A stretch of 44,371 nucleotides of DNA from positions 1 to 44,371 of the forward strand of contig DAHUXE010000141.1 of assembly GCA_027307325.1 (NCBI GenBank). Direction: 5' to 3'. The stretch comes from Gammaproteobacteria bacterium. GTDB lineage: Bacteria; Pseudomonadota; Gammaproteobacteria; Steroidobacterales; Steroidobacteraceae. This document shows, in pieces, positions 1 to 8,563 of the stretch. The stretch's first letter is position 1. The number at the start of each line of letters is the position of its first letter. The position numbers were made by a program, and so were the translations under genes. The notes under the pieces are model-generated. The model was given only the letters and a program-made list of their open reading frames with translations. It was not told where the DNA came from and did not search any database.

Positions 1-1
1 T

Positions 2-1153
2 GAGGAGCGCTCGCCAGGCGCAGCGGCGTACGGCGCGCGTGGCGGCTGGGAGCGCGTGGTGTACTGCCGTGAGGCGCACGATCCCGGAGGTCCGGAGTGT
101 TCCTTCCGCCGGCCACACTGGCATCACGCCGTCGAGCGCGAGTGCGCCGCGGTTGCCGCGGGGGTCGCGCTGCTCGAGCTCCCGGGCTTTACGCGATTCG
201 AGGTCTCGGGCGCAGGAGCTGCCGCCTGGCTCGACCACCTGATCGCCGGCGAGCTGCCGCGCGCCGGCCGCACGGCGCTCAGCTACGGCTGCTCGCCGCG
301 CGGCGGCATCGTGATGGAGATGACGGTCACACAGCTGCCCGACGGGCGCTTCTGGCTGCTGTCGGCGGCGGCCGCGGAACGGCACGACGCGGATTGGCTG
401 CAGAGGCATCATTCGCGGGCGCACGGCGCAGTCGGCATCGCGAACCTCACCGAGCGCTTCAGCACGCTGGTCGTCGCGGGGCCGCGCGCGCGCGAGCTGC
501 TCGCGCGCATCACGGCGGCGGATCTCTCCAACGCGGCGTTTCCATGGCTCGCCGCACGGACGATCGAAGTCGCCGGAGTCCCGGTGCTCGCGCTGCGGGT
601 GAGCTACGTGGGCGAGCTCGGCTACGAGCTCCACGTGCCGATGGAGCATCTCGCGGCGGTGCACGCGCAGGTCGTGGAGGCCGGGCGCGAGCTCGCGCTC
701 AAGCCCTTCGGCATCTACGCGGTCGAGAGTCTGCGTCTCGAAAAGTGCTATCGGAGCTGGAAGGCGGACCTGACTACCGAGTACTCGCCGCTCAGCGCCT
801 CGCTCGAGCGCTTCGTGCGGCTCGACAAGACGGCGGACTTCATCGGCCGCGACGCGCTGCGCAAGCAGGCTGCCGCGGGCGTAGCGGAGCGGCTGGTGCC
901 GCTCCTGGTAGAGCCGGGAGACGCCGACGCGGCGCCGGTCTCCATCGTCTTTCGCGGGCCGCAGGCGGTCGGCCTGGTCACCTCGGGCGGCTACGGCTAT
1001 CGACTGAAGCAGAGCATCGCCCTTGCGTACCTGCGTACCGATCTCACCGCTCCCGGCACCGAGCTCGAGGTGGAGATCTTAGGGGCACGCCGCCGCGCGG
1101 TGGTTGCGCGCGAGCCGCTCTACGATCCGGACAACCGGCGCCTGCGAGCCTGA
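2..1153 (+). CDS. GcvT-type C-terminal part of a dimethylglycine/sarcosine dehydrogenase-like protein (5' partial)
   Basis: The frame is open from base 2 with no start, so the gene begins outside the window. The first readable residues (GARGGWERVVYC) match the linker between the FAD oxidase domain and the GcvT domain in dimethylglycine dehydrogenase-like fusions. The remaining ~365 residues form a complete aminomethyltransferase (GcvT) fold ending in the C-terminal barrel (GLVTSGGYGY). This family passes one-carbon units from N-methyl groups to tetrahydrofolate. It is a paralogue of the gene at 6143. One oddity: where T-proteins carry the folate-activating Asp, this protein has Glu (codon 317-319). 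Its 3' end overlaps the convergent ggt gene by 34 bp. Family call is firm; the substrate is unknown. Confidence 0.85.
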   Translation, partial: EERSPGAAAYGARGGWERVVYCREAHDPGGPECSFRRPHWHHAVERECAAVAAGVALLELPGFTRFEVSGAGAAAWLDHLIAGELPRAGRTALSYGCSPRGGIVMEMTVTQLPDGRFWLLSAAAAERHDADWLQRHHSRAHGAVGIANLTERFSTLVVAGPRARELLARITAADLSNAAFPWLAARTIEVAGVPVLALRVSYVGELGYELHVPMEHLAAVHAQVVEAGRELALKPFGIYAVESLRLEKCYRSWKADLTTEYSPLSASLERFVRLDKTADFIGRDALRKQAAAGVAERLVPLLVEPGDADAAPVSIVFRGPQAVGLVTSGGYGYRLKQSIALAYLRTDLTAPGTELEVEILGARRRAVVAREPLYDPDNRRLRA

Positions 1154-2868
1154 TGCAGCACGCGCGCGCGCCCGCGGCCACGCGGGTCCGAGACCGCGAC
1201 CGTGCCGGAAGCGTCGGCCGCGATCGCCTCGATGTCGCCGTTCCAACCCTGATTCACGAACACGTAGCCGCGTTGCTCGAGGGCCGCGCGCACCGCCGGG
1301 TCGAGCGTGCCATAGGGCTCCTCGAACAGGGTGTTGGGCGGCAGCAGCTGGTGGTGCACGCGCGGCGCGGCGACCGCGGCTGCGAGCTGCGTGTGGAAGT
1401 CGTGCCAGTCGGTGATCACCTGGAAGATCCACCCGGCGATGCGCGAGCCGCCGGGTGTGCCGATGACCAGCGCGACGCGGCCGTGCTCGATCAGGATCGT
1501 CGGCGTCATGGTCGACAGCGGCCGCTTGCCCGGGGCGATCGCGTTCGCGTCCGCGCCCACGACGCCGTAGAGGTTCGCCGCGCCTGGCTTGGCCGAGAAA
1601 TCGTCCATCTCGTTGTTGAGGAGGAAACCCGCACCGCTGACCACCTGCCCGGAGCCGAAATCGTCGTTGAGCGTGTAGGTATTGGACACGGCGTTGCCGG
1701 CGCGATCGACGATCGAGAAGTGGGTGGTGTCGTGGTGGCCGGCGCCGCCGAGGCCGGGCTGCACCGCCGCCGTCGGGGTCGGCGCCGTGGTGCTCACCTC
1801 GTGCGCGCGGCGCGCGAGGTAGGCGGGGTCGAGGAGCTGCGCGACGGGATTTGGGTTGAAGTCGGGATCTCCGAGGTAGACGGCGCGGTCGGCGAACACC
1901 CGCTTTTCCATCTCCGCCACGAGGTGCACGTACTGCGCGGAGTTGAGCGGCACTCCCGCGAACGCGCCGGCGAGATCGGCCTTCATCGCCAGCAGCGAGA
2001 TGAGCGCAATGCCGCCCGAGCTCGGCGGCGGCGCGGTAATCACGCGGTAGCCGGCCCAGGCGCCCTCGAGCGGCTTGCGCCACACGGGCCGATAGGAGGC
2101 GAGGTCCGCGGCCGTGACGTGGCCGTGGCCGCGCGCCATCTCCCGGACGATGAGCTCGGCGGTGTGCCCGCCGTAGAAGCCCCGCGGACCGTCCGCGGCG
2201 ATCGACTCGAGAGTGCTTTCGAGCTCGCCCTGGCGGAGGGTGGCCTCGGGAGCGAGCTTGCCGAAGTAGTCGAGGAAGTTGCCGCGCCCGTGGAGCTCGC
2301 CGGCGCGCTTGTCCCGCAGCGCGACCAGCAGCGGACTCACGCGAAAGCCCGCGTGCGCGTAGCCGATCGCGGGGGCGAGGTCGACGCGCCAGGGAAGCTT
2401 CGCGAAGCGGCGGTGCAGCTCGGCGAGGCCCGCCACCGTCCCGGGGACGCCGGCGGCGCCGGCGCCCACCGTGCTCGCGTCCGGCACCACGTTGCCCGCG
2501 GCGTCGAGATACATCGCCGCGCTGGCGCTCGCAGGAGCGCACTCGCGGTAGTCGAGGAAGTAGGCCTGGCCGTCGATCCAGAGCGTGGCGAAGCCGCCGC
2601 CGCCGAGATTACCGGCCTCGGGGAGCGTCACCGCCAGCGTGAAGGCCACCGCGATCGCGGCATCGACCGCGTTCCCGCCCATGGCGAGGATATGCGCCGC
2701 GGTGTCGGCACCATAAGAGTCGGGCGCAGCGACGGCGGCAGTGCCGGGGGCTGCGGGTCGCGAGGCCGCGTGCGCTGCGCCGCCGGCGATGAGGAGTGTC
2801 AGTGCGCAGAGCGTCGCGGAGCAGACGCGGCGGGCGGGGGTCAGGGTGAGGCTCGTCACGGCTCGCAT
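1120..2868 (-). CDS. ggt: Gamma-glutamyltransferase (periplasmic, Ntn hydrolase)
   Basis: This 582-residue protein cleaves or transfers the gamma-glutamyl group of glutathione and related compounds. A signal peptide is visible (charged start, then a hydrophobic run ending AAHAAS, about residues 1-35), so it should act in the periplasm. The proenzyme is expected to self-cleave before Thr381 in the HDTTHFS motif, giving large and small subunits; the oxyanion/substrate motifs PLSTMTPT and GTPGGSRI follow. Length fits the family. The last ~16 residues are Arg-rich and lie in the overlap with the convergent gene, so they may be a non-conserved tail. It starts 32 bp from the divergent EamA gene, leaving little room for two separate promoters. 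Confidence 0.93.
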   Translation of the reverse strand: MRAVTSLTLTPARRVCSATLCALTLLIAGGAAHAASRPAAPGTAAVAAPDSYGADTAAHILAMGGNAVDAAIAVAFTLAVTLPEAGNLGGGGFATLWIDGQAYFLDYRECAPASASAAMYLDAAGNVVPDASTVGAGAAGVPGTVAGLAELHRRFAKLPWRVDLAPAIGYAHAGFRVSPLLVALRDKRAGELHGRGNFLDYFGKLAPEATLRQGELESTLESIAADGPRGFYGGHTAELIVREMARGHGHVTAADLASYRPVWRKPLEGAWAGYRVITAPPPSSGGIALISLLAMKADLAGAFAGVPLNSAQYVHLVAEMEKRVFADRAVYLGDPDFNPNPVAQLLDPAYLARRAHEVSTTAPTPTAAVQPGLGGAGHHDTTHFSIVDRAGNAVSNTYTLNDDFGSGQVVSGAGFLLNNEMDDFSAKPGAANLYGVVGADANAIAPGKRPLSTMTPTILIEHGRVALVIGTPGGSRIAGWIFQVITDWHDFHTQLAAAVAAPRVHHQLLPPNTLFEEPYGTLDPAVRAALEQRGYVFVNQGWNGDIEAIAADASGTVAVSDPRGRGRARVLHQARRRRLSGS

Positions 2869-2900
2869 GATGCCATCAGGCGTGAGGCGGTGGCGAGCCG

Positions 2901-3737
2901 ATGAGCGCTCTCGTGATCGTTCTGCCCCTGTGTGCGGCGGTGCTGCACGCTACGTGGAACGCGGCGCTGCGCTCGAGCGCCGATCGCATGTGGTTCGTCA
3001 ACGTGATGAGCTTTGCGACGACCCTTGCGGCCGTGCCCTGCGTGCTGCTGCTGCCGATGCCCGCGAAGGAGTGCTGGGCGTACCTCGCCGTCTCGGCGTT
3101 TTTGCAGGCCGTCTATGCCTTCCTGCTCGCGTATGCCTATGCCCTCGGCGAGCTGGGGCTGGTCTACCCCATCGTGAGGGGAAGCGTGCCGCTGCTCGTG
3201 ACGGCAGGCGGCTTTCTGCTCGCGGGCCAGCAGCTCGGCGGGCTGGCGCTGCTCGGCGTGATGCTGGTCTCCGCGGCGATCGTCAGCCAGGCTGTCGGCA
3301 GCGCCCGCACGGAGCGCAAGGCGGTTACGCACGCGATCGTGACCGCCCTTTTCGTGGCCAGCTACGTGATCGCCGACGCGCTCGGCGTACGCCTCTCGGG
3401 CAACCCCGAAGCGTACGCGGCCTGGATCTGGGTGCTCTACGGCGCACTGATGCCGGCGGGCTACCTGCTGGTGCGCCGTCGCATGACGCTCGATCTTCGC
3501 GCCCGCGATACCTGGAAGGCCGTCGCCGGGGGGCTGCTCTCGTTCGGCAGCTACGGCGCCATCATCGCCGCACTCGCCTTAGGCAACGTCGGCGCAATCT
3601 CGGCGCTGCGCGAGACCAGCATCGTCTTTTCAGCCCTGATCGGCCGGCTGTTCCTCGGCGAGGCTCTGAGCGTCCGCCGGGCACTCGTGTGTCTCACGGT
3701 CACCGCCGGAGCCGTCATGATCGGGTACGCACGCTGA
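2901..3737 (+). CDS. EamA-family (DMT superfamily) membrane transporter
   Basis: A 278-residue, almost wholly hydrophobic protein with about ten membrane segments in two similar halves, the layout of the drug/metabolite transporter superfamily. The second half carries the typical GNVGAISALRETSIVFSAL helix and ends LFLGEALS...GAVMIGYAR, as in EamA domains. Members export or import amino acids and other small metabolites; nothing in the sequence fixes the substrate. ATG at 2901 was chosen because the first helix begins at once; there is no strong Shine-Dalgarno sequence. It is divergent from ggt and is followed after 81 bp by the methyltransferase gene, so it could serve either glutathione breakdown or the methyl-transfer genes. 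That link is inference. Confidence 0.85.
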   Translation: MSALVIVLPLCAAVLHATWNAALRSSADRMWFVNVMSFATTLAAVPCVLLLPMPAKECWAYLAVSAFLQAVYAFLLAYAYALGELGLVYPIVRGSVPLLVTAGGFLLAGQQLGGLALLGVMLVSAAIVSQAVGSARTERKAVTHAIVTALFVASYVIADALGVRLSGNPEAYAAWIWVLYGALMPAGYLLVRRRMTLDLRARDTWKAVAGGLLSFGSYGAIIAALALGNVGAISALRETSIVFSALIGRLFLGEALSVRRALVCLTVTAGAVMIGYAR

Positions 3738-3818
3738 CGAGCGGTCCGGTAAAATGAAGCCTCGACACCAAGCGCGCCTGAAGACCGCGCTACCTCTGAT
3801 TACATTCCGGAGACACTC

Positions 3819-4964
3819 ATGGCAGCCAGGGCCAGATCGAAGGCGAAATCAGCGAAAGCAAAGTCAGCGAAAGCAAAGTCAGCCCGCGTGACGTCCGCCG
3901 GCCAAGCCAGGCGCGCCGGCAAGGGAAACGGCACGGAGCGCGGGCTGCTGACGCGCCTCAAAGAGGGCGCGGTAATCTGCGCCGAGGGCTACGTGTTCGA
4001 GCTGGAGCGGCGCGGCTACCTGCAGGCCGGTGCTTTCGTGCCCGAGGTGCTGTTCGAGCACCCGGAGGTGGTCGAGCGGCTGCACAGGGATTTCGTGCAC
4101 GCGGGATCGGACGTGACGCAGGCGCTCACCTACTATGTGCACCGGGAGAAGCTGCGCCTGATCGGGCGCGAGAAGGATCTGGCGCCGATGAACCGGGCGG
4201 CGCTCAGGATCGCGAAGAAGGTGGCGCGCGAGACCGGAACGCTGTTCGCCGGGGACATCTGCAATACCAACATCTACGATCCCAACGACCCGAAGGCGAT
4301 CAAGGAGGTCGAAAGGATTTTCGACGAGCAGGTGGGCTGGGCGGTGGAGGCGGGAGTCGACTATTTCGTCGCCGAGACCCTCGCGTGGGTGGGAGAGGCG
4401 GAGCTCGCGCTGCAGGCGATCCGGCGGCAGTCCAGGGTGCCGGCGGTCGTCACCTTCGCGATGCACCAGGAGCCGTTCCTGCGCGACGGGCTCACGCCGG
4501 CCGAGGCTTGCCGGCGCATGGAGCAGGCCGGCGCCGATGTCGTCGGTCTCAACTGCCACCGCGGACCTGCGACCATGATGCCGCTGATCCGCGACATCCG
4601 GCAGGCGGTCAAGTGCCACGTGGCGGCCTTGCCGGTGCCGTACCGCACCACGCCGCAGCAACCCTCGTTCATGTCGCTCACCGACCCTTGTTGCAACAAC
4701 CAGCGCGCCTTCCCGGTGGGACTCGATCCCTTCATGGCGACACGCTCGGAGATCTTCGATTTCGGGCGCGAGGCGTTCGCGCTCGAGGTGCGCTATCTCG
4801 GCGTGTGCTGTGGCGCCGGGCCGCATCACATCCGCGCGCTCGCCGAGAGCCTCGGGCGCCATCCGCCGGCGAGTCGCTATACCGTGGACATGTCCAAGCA
4901 CTCGTTCTTCGGCACCGACAGGATGATCCGCAGGATCCAGACGGAGTATCGCGACAAGGCCTGA
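3819..4964 (+). CDS. Betaine-homocysteine S-methyltransferase-like protein
   Basis: A 381-residue member of the homocysteine S-methyltransferase (Pfam S-methyl_trans) family. The three zinc-ligand cysteines are in place: Cys246 (GLNCHRGP) and Cys330-Cys331 (GVCCGAGPHHIRAL). The layout is closest to betaine-homocysteine methyltransferases, which move a methyl group from glycine betaine to homocysteine and release dimethylglycine. The neighbouring DAO-GcvT fusions are of the class that oxidises dimethylglycine or sarcosine, so a betaine-demethylation route is likely but unproved. GGAGA lies 5 nt before the ATG. The first ~40 residues are a Lys/Ala/Ser-rich extension (KSAKAKSAKAKSA) made by a DNA repeat and absent from the core fold. 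The methyl donor could be another compound. Confidence 0.88.
   Translation: MAARARSKAKSAKAKSAKAKSARVTSAGQARRAGKGNGTERGLLTRLKEGAVICAEGYVFELERRGYLQAGAFVPEVLFEHPEVVERLHRDFVHAGSDVTQALTYYVHREKLRLIGREKDLAPMNRAALRIAKKVARETGTLFAGDICNTNIYDPNDPKAIKEVERIFDEQVGWAVEAGVDYFVAETLAWVGEAELALQAIRRQSRVPAVVTFAMHQEPFLRDGLTPAEACRRMEQAGADVVGLNCHRGPATMMPLIRDIRQAVKCHVAALPVPYRTTPQQPSFMSLTDPCCNNQRAFPVGLDPFMATRSEIFDFGREAFALEVRYLGVCCGAGPHHIRALAESLGRHPPASRYTVDMSKHSFFGTDRMIRRIQTEYRDKA
3851..3880 (+). repeat. Two perfect 15-bp tandem repeats inside the methyltransferase gene
   Basis: The 15-base unit agcgaaagcaaagtc occurs twice in a row (3851-3865 and 3866-3880), flanked by partial copies on both sides. It encodes the basic SAKAK repeats near the N-terminus. 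It stays in frame and is poorer in G+C than the surroundings, which suggests slippage expansion. Confidence 0.9.
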
Positions 4965-5016
4965 AGCGCTCAGCATCCGCGAGCGGAGGGGTAGGCGCAG
5001 GGGGCTCACTTTTGGT

Positions 5017-5102
5017 CAAGTTCGATAACTGTGTAAGTTGCGTCCGTTGAGCCCCTCTACGGTGGGTCTGGCGGGCCAAGTTCAATGAACGTCGAACTTG
5101 CG
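5017..5102. promoter_or_regulatory. Twin operator-like repeats upstream of the LysR gene
   Basis: The 196-bp gap between the methyltransferase stop and the LysR start has two related sites exactly 60 bp apart, beginning at 5017 and 5077. Each starts CAAGTTC and ends with (A/C)TTGCG or GTTGCG about 20 bases later. The right copy contains a full dyad, CAAGTTC-N10-GAACTTG (5077-5100), with an inner GTTCAATGAAC palindrome. The left copy is degenerate on its 3' half. Six helical turns of spacing suits a LysR-type tetramer. Binding by the adjacent regulator is inference. Confidence 0.6.
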
Positions 5103-5160
5103 CCAGGAGGACCATTGCGCCCTGTACGCTAAATTGCCTGACGGCGACGGAGAGTAAGGG

Positions 5161-6126
5161 ATGGACAAGAAAGCGATCGACCGGCGCTGGCTGCCACTCA
5201 ACGCACTGCGCGCCTTCGAAGGGGTGGCCAAGCACGGCAGCTTCACCGCGGCGGCGAATGCGCTGCTCATCTCACAGAGCGCGCTGTCGCGTCACGTGAT
5301 CGCGCTCGAGCGGCTCACCGGGGTACAGCTCTTCGAGAGGCGTCCGCACGCGCTGACCCTCACCAGGGCGGGCCAGCATCTGCTGCCGGCGGTCGTCAAG
5401 TCCTTCGACCGGCTCGAGTACGCGCTCGATGACATCCGCAACGAGGGTGCCCCGGTGCAGCGCACGCTGCGCGTGCAGATGCCGCCGAGCTTCGCCGTGC
5501 AGCTCGCAGTCCCGATCCTGCGCGACTTTCGCCGCACCTGCGCCGACGTCGACATCGATCTCATCAGTCCCTATGGCGTGGGTCCCCCGTTGGGCGATAT
5601 CGACGTCGCGGTGGTGTACTCCAGGCCCGCGGTGAGTGATCTGGTCACCGACCTGCTGTGGTCCGTGCGCCAGTCGGTCGTCTGTCATCCCGCCATCGCC
5701 GCCACACACGCCGGCAAGGGGCTCGCAGCCTTCATCCAGGCGAACGAGCTGATCCACGTCAGGATCGCCGACGCGCCCCGCCACCATTTCTGGAAGGAAT
5801 TCGTCCGGCAGAATGGCCTCGCCGGCGTCGATGTCGAGCGCGGCATGGTGTTCGATACCGCCGTGCTCGCGGCGCAGTACGCCCTCGGGGGACAGGGGAT
5901 CGCGGTGCTCGACACCAATCTGTTCGCCGAGGAGATCCGTACGGGCAGGCTGGTGAAGCCATTCGACGCCACGCTCGACGACGGCTACGGCTACTACCTG
6001 ATCACGCAGCCCGAGGGTCTGTCGGACACGGCGATCGCGCTGTTCCGCTCCTGGCTGATCGGGCGCTTCGGCAGCGGCGCCGCCGCGGCGGTGCCGCCGG
6101 TGCAGCTCGCCGTGTCGAACGAATGA
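5161..6126 (+). CDS. LysR-family transcriptional regulator (GcvA-like)
   Basis: A 321-residue LysR-type regulator. The winged helix-turn-helix is at about residues 13-72 (LNALRAFEGVAKHGSFTAAA, then SQSALSRHVIALE), and a periplasmic-binding-protein-like effector domain follows from about 95. The N-terminal pattern WLPLNALRAFE and the IAVLD motif resemble the GcvA/AmpR branch. GGAGAG ends 6 nt before the ATG. The next gene, the DAO-GcvT oxidoreductase, starts 16 bp after its stop, so both are probably on one transcript. Location suggests control of the demethylation genes, with the repeats at 5017-5102 as candidate autoregulatory sites. The effector is unknown. Confidence 0.9.
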   Translation: MDKKAIDRRWLPLNALRAFEGVAKHGSFTAAANALLISQSALSRHVIALERLTGVQLFERRPHALTLTRAGQHLLPAVVKSFDRLEYALDDIRNEGAPVQRTLRVQMPPSFAVQLAVPILRDFRRTCADVDIDLISPYGVGPPLGDIDVAVVYSRPAVSDLVTDLLWSVRQSVVCHPAIAATHAGKGLAAFIQANELIHVRIADAPRHHFWKEFVRQNGLAGVDVERGMVFDTAVLAAQYALGGQGIAVLDTNLFAEEIRTGRLVKPFDATLDDGYGYYLITQPEGLSDTAIALFRSWLIGRFGSGAAAAVPPVQLAVSNE

Positions 6127-6142
6127 AGCGGCCGGAGGTCTC

Positions 6143-8554
6143 GTGAAGAACGACGTGCGGGTGGTAGTGATCGGCGGCGGGGTGGTCGGCACCAGCGTGC
6201 TCTACCACCTGACCAAGGCGGGTTGGAAGGACGTGCTGCTGATCGAGCGGGGCGAGCTGACCTGTGGCTCGACCTGGCACGCGGCCGGCGGCATGCACAC
6301 CATCAACGGCGACCCCAACGTCGCCAAGCTGCAGCAGTACACCATCAACCTGTACCAGGAGATCGAGCGGATCTCGGGGCAATCCTGCGGCATGCACGTC
6401 ACCGGCGGCATCATGCTGGCCGGCACCCGCGAGCGGCTCGACTGGCTGAAGATGGCCAAGGCGCGCGGCCGCTATCTCGGCATGGAGCTCGAGATCATCT
6501 CGGTCGACGAGGCGGCACGGCTCTTCCCGCTCATGAACAAGGAGCACTTCGTCGGCGCGCTCTACGACCCGATCGAGGGTCACGTCGATCCTTACGGCGT
6601 CACGCATGCCTCTGCCAAGGCGGCGCAGATCGGCGGCGCGCAGCTGGTGCGCCATACGCGCGTCACGGACCTGAAGGCCCGCGCCGACGGCAGCTGGGAC
6701 GTCATCACGGATCACGGCAACGTGCACGCCGAGCACGTGGTGAACGCGGGCGGGCTGTGGGCCCGCGAAGTCGGCCGCATGGTCGGAATCGAGCTGCCGA
6801 TTCTGGCGATGGAGCATCAGTACCTCATCACCGAGGACATTCCGGCCCTCAAGGGGCAGAAGGAGCAGCTGCACTGCATCGACTTCGAGGGCGAGATCTA
6901 CACGCGCCAGGAGCGCGGCGGCATGCTGCTCGGCACCTACGAGCGTGCCGGCGTGCCGTGGTCGCCGCGCGAGACGCCCTGGGACTTCACGCAGAGCCTG
7001 CTGCCGAACGACCTCGAGCGTATCGCGCCGAGTCTGGAAGTGGGCTTCGAGCATTTTCCGGCCCTCGGGCAGGCCGGCATCCGCAAGGTGGTCAACGGTC
7101 CCTTCACCTTCGCCCCGGACGGCAATCCCCTGGTCGGCCCGATCCGCGGCCTGCGCAACTTCTGGGTCGCATGCGGCGTCATGGCCGGCTTCAGCCAGGG
7201 CGGCGGGGTCGGGCTGGCGCTGTCGCACTGGATGGTGGACGGCGATCCGGGCGCGGACATCTGGGGCATGGACGTTGCGCGTTACGGTGACTGGGCCACG
7301 CTCGCCTACACCAACGCCAAGGTGCGCGAGAACTACTCACGGCGCTTTCGCATCCGCTTCCCCAACGAGGAGCTGACCGCGGCGCGGCCGCTGCGCACCA
7401 CGCCGATCTACGAGCGGCTCGAGGCCAACCACGCGGTGTTCGGCGACTATTGCGGGCTCGAGCACGCGCTGTGGTTCGCGCCGAGCGCCGCGGACGCGAG
7501 CGAGGTCGTCACCTTCCACCGCTCGAACGCGCATGCCCACGTCGGCGCCGAATGTCGCGCGGTACGCGAGTCGGTCGGATTGCTGGAGATCTCCAACTAC
7601 GGCAAGTTCGACGTGACCGGGGCCGGCGCCGAGGAATGGCTGTCGCACGTGATGGCGAACCGGGTGCCGAAGGTCGGCCGGATCGCCCTGACGCCGATGC
7701 TGAACGAGCGCGGCAAGCTGATCGGCGACTTCACCATGGCGCGCCTGGCGCAGGACCGGGTGTTTCTGGTCTGCACCTGGGCGGCCGAGGATTACTACCG
7801 GCGCTGGTTCGAGCGCCATGCGCCGCCCGCCGGCGTCGCGGTACGCCCATGCGCGATGCAGTACGTGGGGTTATCGGTGGCAGGGCCGCGCGCGCGCGCC
7901 CTGCTGCAGAGCGTGACGCACGAAGACCTCTCCACGAAGGCGTTTCCGTTCCTCAGCTTCCGCCGCATGGATGTCGGGATGATCCCGGCGCTGGTAGGGC
8001 GCATCAGCTTCACCGGGGACCTCGGCTACGAGATCTGGGTGACGAGCGAGTATCAGCGTGCGCTCTATGACCTGCTGGTCGGAGCGGGCGCCGAGCACGA
8101 CCTGAAGCTCCTCGGCGGCCGGGCGCTCAACGCGCTGCGGCTCGAGAAGAGCTTCGGCACCTGGGCGCGCGAGTATCGCCCGATCTATGGACCCCATGAG
8201 GCCGGACTCGGCCGCTTCGTCGATCTCAGCAAGGATAGCTTCGTGGGTCGCGCCGCGGCGCTGGAGGAAGAGGAGAGCGGCGGCAAGCTGCGGCTGCTCA
8301 CCTTCACGGTCGAAGCGCGTGACGCGGACGCCTCGGGCGACGAGCCGATCTGGCACGACGGCAGGGTGATCGGTTGGGTGACGTCGGGCGGCTACGGCCA
8401 CAGCGTGCAACGCTCGCTGGCACTTGGCTACGTGCCGAAGGAATACGCGGGCCTGGCGAGCGGATTCGAGATCGAGATTCTCGGCGAGCGCTGCCAGGCG
8501 AAGCCTCAGGCGACCGCGGCGTTCGATCCCGACGGCACCCGCATGCGCGGCTGA
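6143..8554 (+). CDS. FAD-dependent oxidoreductase fused to GcvT domain (dimethylglycine/sarcosine dehydrogenase-like)
   Basis: An 803-residue two-domain enzyme. Residues 1-370 are a DAO-type FAD domain, with the nucleotide-binding IGGGVVG at 10-16 and STWHAAG at 43-49; the His there (His46) matches the residue that holds FAD covalently in dimethylglycine and sarcosine dehydrogenases. A linker domain follows, then a GcvT fold from about 440 to the end, keeping the folate-site Asp (GDFTM, codon 7727-7729). The reaction expected is oxidative N-demethylation with the formaldehyde unit passed to tetrahydrofolate. It lies 16 bp after the LysR gene and is a paralogue of the truncated gene at the left edge. 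The substrate (dimethylglycine, sarcosine or another N-methyl amine) cannot be read from sequence. Confidence 0.92.
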   Translation: MKNDVRVVVIGGGVVGTSVLYHLTKAGWKDVLLIERGELTCGSTWHAAGGMHTINGDPNVAKLQQYTINLYQEIERISGQSCGMHVTGGIMLAGTRERLDWLKMAKARGRYLGMELEIISVDEAARLFPLMNKEHFVGALYDPIEGHVDPYGVTHASAKAAQIGGAQLVRHTRVTDLKARADGSWDVITDHGNVHAEHVVNAGGLWAREVGRMVGIELPILAMEHQYLITEDIPALKGQKEQLHCIDFEGEIYTRQERGGMLLGTYERAGVPWSPRETPWDFTQSLLPNDLERIAPSLEVGFEHFPALGQAGIRKVVNGPFTFAPDGNPLVGPIRGLRNFWVACGVMAGFSQGGGVGLALSHWMVDGDPGADIWGMDVARYGDWATLAYTNAKVRENYSRRFRIRFPNEELTAARPLRTTPIYERLEANHAVFGDYCGLEHALWFAPSAADASEVVTFHRSNAHAHVGAECRAVRESVGLLEISNYGKFDVTGAGAEEWLSHVMANRVPKVGRIALTPMLNERGKLIGDFTMARLAQDRVFLVCTWAAEDYYRRWFERHAPPAGVAVRPCAMQYVGLSVAGPRARALLQSVTHEDLSTKAFPFLSFRRMDVGMIPALVGRISFTGDLGYEIWVTSEYQRALYDLLVGAGAEHDLKLLGGRALNALRLEKSFGTWAREYRPIYGPHEAGLGRFVDLSKDSFVGRAAALEEEESGGKLRLLTFTVEARDADASGDEPIWHDGRVIGWVTSGGYGHSVQRSLALGYVPKEYAGLASGFEIEILGERCQAKPQATAAFDPDGTRMRG

Positions 8555-8563
8555 TCGATTCAG

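Noticed and set aside
97-2904. Very long open frame opposite ggt and across the GcvT gene (935 codons)
   Set aside because: Arg/Ala-rich shadow typical of GC-rich DNA; the opposing frames carry clear family motifs.
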